6,789 bases of DNA, taken from contig JAFSYD010000138.1 of assembly GCA_017443685.1 (NCBI GenBank), positions 1 through 6,789 on the forward strand. The letters run 5' to 3'. Both the position numbers and the translations under genes were made by a program. Origin of the DNA: Lachnospiraceae bacterium. Its GTDB lineage: Bacteria > Bacillota > Clostridia > Lachnospirales > Lachnospiraceae. Positions within the stretch are counted from its first letter, which is position 1. Every line of letters begins with the position of its first letter. The notes under the pieces were generated by a model. That model saw only the letters and a program-made list of their open reading frames with translations, did no database searches and was not told the DNA's origin. Below, piece by piece: positions 1 to 5,210 of this stretch.

Positions 1-10
1 CCCGCATAGA

Positions 11-541
11 TCAGAATTCCGGTTCGATCAATCCGTAGGTATTCCCGCGTCTCTTATAAACAACATTGACTTCGTCCGATTCGGCGTTACGGAACACGAA
101 GAAATTATGTCCGAGAAGCTCCATCTGGATACACGCGTCTTCCGGATACATCGGCTTCATACCGAACCGCTTGGAGCGGATGATCTGTACGTCATCCTCC
201 TCCGCCGGCTCCGCGGAAAGGAAATCCTCTTTGAAATATCCCTTCGCTTCCTGCTGGCGTGCGATCAGCTTGTGACGATAGCGTTTTAACTGGCGCTCGA
301 TCACTTCCTCGACAAGGTCGATCGATACATACATATCATTGGAAACCTGCTCCGAACGGATGATACTGCCCTTTACAGGGATCGTAACCTCGATCTTCTG
401 TCGGTCCTTCTCCACAGAAAGTGTAACATTTGCCGTAGCTTCGGATGTAAAATATTTGTCGAGCTTGCCAAGTTTTTCTTCGACTGCGGATTTTAATCCA
501 TCTGTTAATTCAATGTTGCGCCCCGTAATCGTAATATTCAT
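11..541 (-). CDS. hpf: Long-form ribosome hibernation-promoting factor HPF (RaiA/YfiA family)
   Basis: This 176-residue protein has the length and two-domain plan of long HPF. That family binds the 30S decoding region in starvation or stationary phase and dimerises 70S ribosomes into inactive 100S particles. Seen: an N-terminal S30AE domain at about residues 1-100, opening MNITITGRN and containing DMYVSIDLVEEVIERQLKRY near residues 69-88; a charged linker at about 101-122 (EPAEEDD); and a C-terminal dimerisation domain at about 123-174 with RFGMKPMYPEDA, LLGHNFFVFRN and YGLIEP. The open frame reaches upstream to 613, but I chose the ATG at 541-539: AAAGGAGGG (555-547) sits 5 nt before it and the family begins there. 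It is transcribed divergently from the SDR gene. Only 10 bp of sequence follow the stop, so the downstream neighbour is unknown. Identification is very secure. Confidence 0.97.
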   Translation of the reverse strand: MNITITGRNIELTDGLKSAVEEKLGKLDKYFTSEATANVTLSVEKDRQKIEVTIPVKGSIIRSEQVSNDMYVSIDLVEEVIERQLKRYRHKLIARQQEAKGYFKEDFLSAEPAEEDDVQIIRSKRFGMKPMYPEDACIQMELLGHNFFVFRNAESDEVNVVYKRRGNTYGLIEPEF

Positions 542-555
542 AAAAACCCTCCTTT

Positions 556-574
556 CCGTCAATCCTCTTGACGG
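556..574 (-). promoter_or_regulatory. Perfect 7-bp dyad in the hpf leader, abutting the Shine-Dalgarno
   Basis: On the minus strand the sequence reads CCGTCAA-GAGGA-TTGACGG, a perfect 7-bp inverted repeat with a 5-nt spacer. In the predicted hpf mRNA it would form a hairpin about five nucleotides from the 5' end, with its last base directly next to the AAAGGAGGG ribosome binding site. The loop GAGGA is itself Shine-Dalgarno-like. The same dyad covers the place where a -35 for the divergent SDR promoter would fall, so it could instead be a DNA operator. The symmetry is seen; both roles are inference. Confidence 0.5.
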
Positions 575-578
575 TTTA

Positions 579-587
579 TGATATAAT
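579..587 (+). promoter_or_regulatory. Extended -10 promoter element for the SDR gene
   Basis: TGATATAAT is a perfect extended -10 (TGn plus TATAAT at 582-587). It predicts transcription start near 594, a leader of about 31 nt, then AAGGAG (612-617) and 7 nt to the ATG at 625. The -35 region 16-18 bp upstream is poor (TCAATC at the 17-bp spacing), which is tolerable for extended -10 promoters. It overlaps the oppositely oriented hpf -10 by two bases. Confidence 0.6.
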
Positions 588-613
588 TGTATCATAGTTT
601 GGGGGTAATGCAA
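586..613 (-). promoter_or_regulatory. Promoter for hpf (extended -10 TGATACAAT)
   Basis: Read on the minus strand, 594-586 is TGATACAAT, an extended -10 with hexamer TACAAT at 591-586. A weak -35 (TTGCAT, 613-608) lies 16 bp upstream. The predicted start near 579 gives a leader of about 38 nt containing the hairpin at 574-556 and the strong ribosome binding site at 555-547. The assignment rests on consensus matching and position only. Confidence 0.55.
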
Positions 614-624
614 GGAGTAGTTTT

Positions 625-1356
625 ATGAAAAAGGAACGAACAGCAGTAGTAACGGGAGCGTCCCGCGGAATCGGAGCAGCGCTCGCTGCAGCACTGGCAA
701 AAGAAGGGTATAATCTCGCCTTAACTTGCATAAAAAATAAAACACAATTAGATAAAATGGCCGATAAGCTGATGGCAAAATATGGCGTTCTCGTTCTTTC
801 GTATCAGTGCGATGGTGCGGAATACCAGGCAGTAGATCAAATGTCAAAAGATATTTTATCGAGAGTAAAAAGCGTTGACTGTATCATCAACAATGCGGGT
901 ATAGCGCATTTTGGTTTGCTTTCGGATATGAGTCCCGGGGAATGGGGTGCCGTCATTGATACGAACCTGACCGCCTGCTATCATATGGCAAAATGTTTTG
1001 TTCCGGCAATGGTCCGGCAGCAGAGCGGACACATTATCAACATTTCCTCAATATGGGGAAATTATGGCGCTTCCTGTGAAGTAGCGTATTCCGCGTCGAA
1101 AGGTGGAGTGAACGCGTTTACCAAAGCCCTGGCAAAGGAGCTTGCACCGTCACATATCGCGGTGAATGCAATTTCCTGTGGGGTGATCGATACAGATATG
1201 AATGTACGGCTGACCGGAGAGGAAAGGGAAGAACTGCGCAGATCCATTCCGGCGGACCGGTTCGGCACGCCGGAAGATGTGGCGAATACGGTTCTTGGAT
1301 TGTTAAAGATGACCTATGTCACCGGACAGATCATCGGCTGTGACGGGGGATGGTGA
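625..1356 (+). CDS. SDR-family NAD(P)-dependent oxidoreductase, FabG-like; possibly EF-P 5-aminopentanone reductase (YmfI type)
   Basis: This 243-residue classical short-chain dehydrogenase has a Rossmann cofactor motif TGASRGIG (10-17), NNAG (89-92), the active-site tetrad Asn114, Ser142, Tyr155 and Lys159 (YSASK), and a C-terminal VTGQIIGCDGGW. It should be a cytosolic reductase of a ketone or aldehyde using NAD(P)H. By fold it resembles FabG (3-oxoacyl-ACP reductase), but there are no fatty-acid genes beside it. The segment SSIWGNYGASCEV (141-153) recalls the YmfI-like subgroup, which completes the 5-aminopentanol modification of elongation factor P in Bacillus; this sub-assignment is from memory and tentative. 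Oddity: the usual Pro-Gly after the active site (APGxxxTxM) is Cys185-Gly186 (SCGVIDTDM). The start has AAGGAG 7 nt upstream. It is a single gene, divergent from hpf and convergent with murI. Codons in 721-870 look more AT-rich than in the neighbours. Confidence 0.9.
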   Translation: MKKERTAVVTGASRGIGAALAAALAKEGYNLALTCIKNKTQLDKMADKLMAKYGVLVLSYQCDGAEYQAVDQMSKDILSRVKSVDCIINNAGIAHFGLLSDMSPGEWGAVIDTNLTACYHMAKCFVPAMVRQQSGHIINISSIWGNYGASCEVAYSASKGGVNAFTKALAKELAPSHIAVNAISCGVIDTDMNVRLTGEEREELRRSIPADRFGTPEDVANTVLGLLKMTYVTGQIIGCDGGW

Positions 1357-1372
1357 GGGGTGCAGACCCATA

Positions 1373-2140
1373 TCATTGTCCCATCAGCCGCTCACACAGC
1401 GCGATCTTCTCGTCCCCCGCGCTGTTTTCGAAGATAACCTTCCCGCGCTTTGTGACGTTCGGCTCCGCGATGCCGGCGGCAACGATTCGGCGCCGCAGTT
1501 CGCGCGCGGTACCTGCGCTGCCATCGAAGATCTGCACATCCGCTCCAAGAACCTCGGCGATCTGCCTGCGCACGAACGGATAGTGTGTGCAGCCGAGTAC
1601 GACAGCGTCAACATTCCCCTCGTATTCGCGTAAAAGCCCATGCAAAAACTCCGCCGCCTCAGGCGTGTCAGCCTTCCCGTCCTCGACAAATTCCATCAAT
1701 CCGGGACACGCAAGCGGGATGATCACGGCCATATCTTCGTAGCGGGCCAAAAGATTATGGAATTTTTCTTCACGGATCGTCATCGGCGTCGCCATAACCA
1801 GAATCCGGCCGCCGGGAACACAGTCCGCGGCAGGCTTGAGCGCGGGTTCGATCCCGACTAACGGGAAGTCGGGGTACTTATCCCGAAGCGAGCGTACCGC
1901 GGCAGAAGTCGCGGTATTGCAGGCGATACAAGCCGCTTTAGCGCCGCGATCCATCATATGTTCGATGTGCCCGGTCGTGAGCCTGCGCACCGCAAGCGTG
2001 GACTTTGTACCGTAGGGCGCGTTTGCTGAGTCGCCGAAATACACGAAGTCCTCATAAGGCATCAGCCGCACCATTTCTTTCAAAACCGAGATCCCGCCGA
2101 CCCCCGAATCAAAAACCGCTATAAAAGACCCAAATTCCAT
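1373..2140 (-). CDS. murI: Glutamate racemase MurI
   Basis: This 255-residue protein is a cofactor-independent cytosolic racemase interconverting L- and D-glutamate; D-Glu is then used by MurD for the peptidoglycan stem peptide. Seen: FDSGVGGISVL at the N-terminus (Asp11-Ser12), YFGDSANAPYG (34-43), the first catalytic cysteine in ACNTATS (Cys74) and the second in LGCTHYP (Cys184-Thr185-His186). These are the paired acid/base cysteines and their partners in this family, and the length is normal. The open frame continues upstream to 2200, but I chose the ATG at 2140-2138 because AAAGGA (2153-2148) lies 7 nt before it and the conserved sequence starts directly after; the longer forms would be read through the upstream hairpin arm. 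It follows the phosphomutase gene in the same direction, separated by a terminator-like hairpin, so it either has its own promoter there or depends on readthrough. Confidence 0.97.
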   Translation of the reverse strand: MEFGSFIAVFDSGVGGISVLKEMVRLMPYEDFVYFGDSANAPYGTKSTLAVRRLTTGHIEHMMDRGAKAACIACNTATSAAVRSLRDKYPDFPLVGIEPALKPAADCVPGGRILVMATPMTIREEKFHNLLARYEDMAVIIPLACPGLMEFVEDGKADTPEAAEFLHGLLREYEGNVDAVVLGCTHYPFVRRQIAEVLGADVQIFDGSAGTARELRRRIVAAGIAEPNVTKRGKVIFENSAGDEKIALCERLMGQ

Positions 2141-2153
2141 AATTGCATCCTTT

Positions 2154-2239
2154 AAAAAAAGAGAAAGAGGGGCTGTCATATAATGAAATGCATGCAGCAA
2201 AACGCAGTACGTAAAACAAACATTATATGACAGCCCCTC
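2154..2239 (-). terminator. Rho-independent terminator of the phosphomutase gene (19-bp stem)
   Basis: Segments 2167-2185 (GAGGGGCTGTCATATAATG) and 2221-2239 are perfect reverse complements: a 19-bp stem with a 35-nt loop. On the minus strand it is followed at once by TTTCTCTTTTTTT (2166-2154), giving a terminator just downstream of the mutase stop at 2258. The plus direction has no T-run after the stem, so termination is expected for minus-strand transcription only. The long loop is unusual for an intrinsic terminator; a small non-autonomous inverted-repeat element that acquired this role is an alternative. Confidence 0.65.
2167..2239. repeat. Perfect 19-bp inverted repeat, arms 2167-2185 and 2221-2239
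   Basis: The arms match over all 19 positions and mismatch immediately outside and inside. The 35-bp interior contains short self-complementary words (TGCATGCA, TACGTA) but no second long stem. I see no other copy in this window and no clear target-site duplication in the flanks, so a mobile origin is unproven. Confidence 0.8.
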
Positions 2240-2250
2240 ATAATAATTAA
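2222..2250 (-). promoter_or_regulatory. Possible murI promoter inside the terminator arm
   Basis: On the minus strand 2227-2222 is a perfect TATAAT, lying in the arm that is transcribed first. The -35 at a 17-bp spacing is poor (TTAATT, 2250-2245). Transcription starting near 2215 would carry only the second arm, could not form the hairpin, and would read into murI. The hexamer is seen; promoter activity is inference, and the match may simply reflect the repeat sequence. Confidence 0.3.
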
Positions 2251-2257
2251 AACCGGA

Positions 2258-3940
2258 TTAAGACAGAATCGGCTTCATTGCCTCCGCCAGTGTATCCTTC
2301 TTTGCCTGCGCTTCGGAAAGATCGGCGCCCTTGGTCGTGAAGTAGGTTTTGATCTTCGGCTCCGTACCCGACGGGCGTACAATAGCCGTCGATCCATCCT
2401 CCAGCTTGTAGATCAAAACGTTCGCCTTCGGAAGCCCGGTCTCTTCGGGCTTCGTGTAGTCGATCACTTCCGTAACCGCGATGCCTGCGAAATCCTTCGG
2501 CGGATTCTCGCGAAGACCGCTCATAATGCCGGCCATCTTATCCATACCGGAAAGACCCGGGAACTCAAAGCTGTCAACCTTGTTCAGATATCTGCCGTAC
2601 TCGGAATAAATCTCTTCCAGGCGCTGCTTGATGGAAGAACCGATGCTCCGGTAATATGCAGCCATTTCGCAGATCAGCATCGAGCCGATGACAGCATCCT
2701 TGTCACGTGCATATGTGCCGCCAAGGTAGCCGTAGCTTTCTTCAAAACCAAAGATGAAACGGTCTTCCTCGCCGTCTGCTTCTAAGCGTGCGATCTGATC
2801 CCCGATCCACTTAAAGCCGGTAAGAACATGACGGAGTTCAACGCCGTAATGCTCGGCGATCGCGTCCGCAAGCGGAGTGGAAACGATAGACATAACCGCA
2901 ACCGGATTTTTAGGCATCGTACCCTTCTCGATACGGCCCGCACAGATATAATCAAGAAGCAGCGCGCCCATTTCATTACCGGAAACAAGCTCATAGCTGC
3001 CATCCGGACACTTCATTGCGATGCCGACACGGTCAGCGTCGGGATCGGTAGCGAGCATAAGATCGGCACCCGTTTCTTTTGCTAATTTAAGGCCATATTC
3101 CAATGCCTCGAAAATCTCCGGATTCGGATACGGACAGGTCGTGAAGTAACCGTTCGGATATTCCTGCTCGGGAACGATCGTGATATCGTCGATCCCCATA
3201 TCGCCCAATACCTTCGTAACCGGAACCAGTCCCGTACCGTTAAGAGGAGAATATACGAGCTTAAGACCGGCAGTCTTGCAAAGCCCCGGGCGTACCTGGC
3301 AAGCTTCGATCGCTTCATAGAACGCCGTCTTGCAGTCGTCGCCAACGAAATGGATCAGTCCCTTCTCCACGCCTTCCGCGAAGGACATCGTCTTCGCTCC
3401 GGTCAAAATATCGGTCTTCTGGATCTCGTCATAAACGATCGCCGCTGCTTCGTCGGTCATCTGACAGCCGTCCGGACCGTAAGCCTTATAACCGTTGTAC
3501 TTGGACGGGTTGTGGGATGCCGTTACCATAATACCGGCCGTACAGTTGTAGTAACGTGTCGCGAACGAAAGCGCCGGAACAGGCATTAACGCGTCATAAA
3601 TGCGAACCTTGATGCCGTTCGCAGCCAGAATGCCGGCAGCCTCTTTTGCAAAGATATCACTCTTCAAACGGCTGTCGTACGCGATCGCAACCGTCTGCGT
3701 GCCGCCCTGCGTCTTAACCCAGTTCGCCATACCCTGCGTCGCCTGACGGACAACCCAGATATTCATGCGGTTCGTGCCCGCGCCAAGCGTACCCCGCAGA
3801 CCTGCCGTACCGAACGAAAGGGAAACGGCAAAACGCTCCTTGATCTCGTCGTCATTGTCCTTGATCCGAAGCAGCTCGGGCTTTAAATCCGGATCCTCGA
3901 GGTCGGCAGCAAGCCAGCGCTCATACTCTTCCTTATACAT
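2258..3940 (-). CDS. Phospho-sugar mutase (alpha-D-phosphohexomutase; phosphoglucomutase/phosphomannomutase type)
   Basis: This 560-residue cytosolic enzyme of the alpha-D-phosphohexomutase superfamily interconverts hexose 1- and 6-phosphates through a phosphoserine intermediate and a bisphosphate sugar. Seen in order: SFGTAGLRG (42-50) near the N-terminus; the phosphoserine loop TASHNPSKYNGYK (140-152) with Ser142; the Mg-binding loop DPDADR (299-304); the sugar-binding FGFEESYGYLGG (397-408); and the phosphate-binding RPSGTEPKIK (522-531). Length and motifs fit the longer PgcA-like phosphoglucomutases and not GlmM, which is about 450 residues; glucose versus mannose preference cannot be read from sequence. 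I chose the ATG at 3940-3938 over upstream in-frame ATGs because AAAGGAGGG lies 7 nt before it. A strong promoter lies upstream and a terminator downstream. Beside wall genes, it plausibly feeds UDP-glucose and envelope glycan supply. Confidence 0.95.
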   Translation of the reverse strand: MYKEEYERWLAADLEDPDLKPELLRIKDNDDEIKERFAVSLSFGTAGLRGTLGAGTNRMNIWVVRQATQGMANWVKTQGGTQTVAIAYDSRLKSDIFAKEAAGILAANGIKVRIYDALMPVPALSFATRYYNCTAGIMVTASHNPSKYNGYKAYGPDGCQMTDEAAAIVYDEIQKTDILTGAKTMSFAEGVEKGLIHFVGDDCKTAFYEAIEACQVRPGLCKTAGLKLVYSPLNGTGLVPVTKVLGDMGIDDITIVPEQEYPNGYFTTCPYPNPEIFEALEYGLKLAKETGADLMLATDPDADRVGIAMKCPDGSYELVSGNEMGALLLDYICAGRIEKGTMPKNPVAVMSIVSTPLADAIAEHYGVELRHVLTGFKWIGDQIARLEADGEEDRFIFGFEESYGYLGGTYARDKDAVIGSMLICEMAAYYRSIGSSIKQRLEEIYSEYGRYLNKVDSFEFPGLSGMDKMAGIMSGLRENPPKDFAGIAVTEVIDYTKPEETGLPKANVLIYKLEDGSTAIVRPSGTEPKIKTYFTTKGADLSEAQAKKDTLAEAMKPILS

Positions 3941-4028
3941 ATAGTTACCCTCCTTTGAAATGATAAAAATCGGTCTTACATCCCTCATAAAACCGTGCCG
4001 CATAAGACTTCGGCGGCTCATACGAAAT

Positions 4029-4058
4029 ATTATAACGCATAGCATACGGTCATTTCAA
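4029..4058 (-). promoter_or_regulatory. Sigma-A-type promoter for the phospho-sugar mutase gene
   Basis: On the minus strand TTGAAA (4058-4053, five of six to consensus) is followed after 18 bp by a perfect TATAAT (4034-4029). The predicted start near 4022 leaves a leader of about 80 nt before the ATG at 3940. The leader has only short potential stems (for example GCCGC with GCGGC) and no riboswitch I can recognise. This is the best consensus promoter in the window. Confidence 0.75.
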
Positions 4059-4092
4059 GAGTCGATTTTGCCGCTGACGCGAAAAGCGATGC

Positions 4093-4121
4093 TTGCCGAG
4101 GGCGCAAAAATGAGGTACACT
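4093..4121 (+). promoter_or_regulatory. Promoter for the ddl-murF operon
   Basis: TTGCCG (4093-4098) and TACACT (4116-4121), each four of six to consensus, are separated by exactly 17 bp. The predicted start near 4128 gives a leader of about 27 nt containing AAAGGAG (4141-4147), 7 nt before the ddl ATG. It diverges from the mutase promoter, with the two -35 boxes 34 bp apart. Confidence 0.6.
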
Positions 4122-4154
4122 AATAAACATTAAAGCGCGTAAAGGAGTTATTCT

Positions 4155-5210
4155 ATGGATATTGTAGTATTGGCGGGAGGATTATCGACGGAACGCGATG
4201 TGTCGTTCTCTTCGGGGCAAAAGATCACGGAGGCGCTTCGGAGCAAAGGGCACCGTGCGATCCTGCTCGATGTTTTTATGGGCTACGGCGATGAGGAATG
4301 CGACGTTTCGGATGCATTTGCCAACGAGGAAGCCTACAGCGTAAAGACATCCGGCATACCGGATACCGCACCGGATCTGGCAAAGGTAAAAGAGTCGCGG
4401 AAGGACAAAAGCGACAGCTTTTTCGGACCGAATGTGCTGGCCATTTGTAAAAAAGCAGAGGTCGTATTTCTGGCATTGCACGGTGCGGACGGCGAGAACG
4501 GCAAATTGCAGGCAGCATTTGACCTTTTGGGGATCAAATACACCGGCAACGGTTCGCTGCCGTGTGCGCTGGCGATGGACAAGGGCATCGCGAAGCAGTT
4601 CATGATGCAGTATGACATCCCGACGCCGCATGGCTTCACGGTAAAATGGCACGGCGAAAGCCACAGCTACAAGGCGGAAACGGTTCATTTTCCATGTATT
4701 GTCAAGCCGGCATCCGGCGGCTCGTCGATCGGGGTTACGATCGTAAATGATCCGGCTGACTACCATGCCGCGGTGATGAATGCGTTTGCCTACGAAAAAG
4801 AGATCATCGTCGAGGATTATATCAAGGGAAGAGAGTTTTCGGTAGCGGTATTGGACGGCGTGGCACTGCCGGTCATCGAGATCGCGCCGAAGGAAGGCTT
4901 TTACGATTACAGGAACAAATATGCAGCAGGCGCGACGGTGGAGACCTGTCCGGCCGACCTGCCGGACGATATCACGACGCAGATGCAGCTGTATGCGGAG
5001 CGCGTAGTGGCGGCGCTTGGTTTGGAAACATACTCCCGCATGGACTTCATTTTATCCGAGAGCGGTGACATCTACTGCCTGGAAGCGAACACGCTGCCGG
5101 GGATGACGCCGACGAGCCTGATCCCGCAGGAAGCGGCGGCGATCGGCATTGATTACGAGGATCTCTGTGAGGAGATCATACAGATTTCGATGGAGAAATA
5201 CAGAGCATGA
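4155..5210 (+). CDS. ddl: D-alanine--D-alanine ligase
   Basis: This 351-residue cytosolic ATP-grasp enzyme joins two D-alanines to make the dipeptide used by MurF. Seen: LAGGLSTERDVSFSSG at the N-terminus with Glu13; LHGADGENG (108-116); the ATP-grasp lid region VKPASGGSSIG (183-193); the omega-loop tyrosine in FYDYRNKY (249-256), as in D-Ala-adding ligases rather than the His-type loop of VanA-like D-Ala-D-Lac ligases; and the metal-binding RMDF (295-298) and LEANTLPGMTPTS (309-321). It is longer than E. coli DdlB because of a charged stretch at about residues 42-92, which I recall from clostridial Ddl proteins. AAAGGAG 7 nt before the ATG fixes the start. Its stop overlaps the murF start as ATGA, so the two are one operon and probably translationally coupled. 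Confidence 0.97.
   Translation: MDIVVLAGGLSTERDVSFSSGQKITEALRSKGHRAILLDVFMGYGDEECDVSDAFANEEAYSVKTSGIPDTAPDLAKVKESRKDKSDSFFGPNVLAICKKAEVVFLALHGADGENGKLQAAFDLLGIKYTGNGSLPCALAMDKGIAKQFMMQYDIPTPHGFTVKWHGESHSYKAETVHFPCIVKPASGGSSIGVTIVNDPADYHAAVMNAFAYEKEIIVEDYIKGREFSVAVLDGVALPVIEIAPKEGFYDYRNKYAAGATVETCPADLPDDITTQMQLYAERVVAALGLETYSRMDFILSESGDIYCLEANTLPGMTPTSLIPQEAAAIGIDYEDLCEEIIQISMEKYRA

Noticed and set aside
568..587. TTGACG (568-573) as the -35 for TATAAT (582-587) on the plus strand
   Set aside because: The spacing is only 8 bp, far too short; the TTGACG is half of the 7-bp dyad.
542..613. N-terminal extension of hpf to an upstream ATG at 613
   Set aside because: It would add 24 residues that do not fit the family, would run across the hpf promoter and leader hairpin, and lacks a good SD; the ATG at 541 has AAAGGAGGG at the right distance.
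1316..1861. Plus-strand open frames opposite murI
   Set aside because: They are low-complexity shadows of the racemase gene with no domain, SD or promoter support.
2141..2200. Upstream in-frame ATGs for murI (2200 and 2179)
   Set aside because: They lie in the loop and arm of the terminator hairpin, have no SD, and add sequence that the racemase family lacks.
2258..3940. GlmM phosphoglucosamine mutase
   Set aside because: It would suit the wall context, but the length (560) and the FGFEESYGYLGG motif match the larger phosphoglucomutase/phosphomannomutase group.
3941..4022. Riboswitch or attenuator in the mutase leader
   Set aside because: Only short 4-6 bp stems can be drawn and no terminator-like stem with a T-run is present.
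4182..4766. Antisense open frame of 194 codons inside ddl
   Set aside because: It has no recognisable domain, is rich in Arg and Cys as expected for a shadow frame, and lies wholly opposite a clear Ddl coding sequence.
4155..5210. VanA-type D-Ala-D-Lac or VanC-type D-Ala-D-Ser ligase
   Set aside because: The omega loop contains FYDYRNKY with tyrosine as in ordinary Ddl, there are no vanH/vanX-type neighbours, and murF follows directly.
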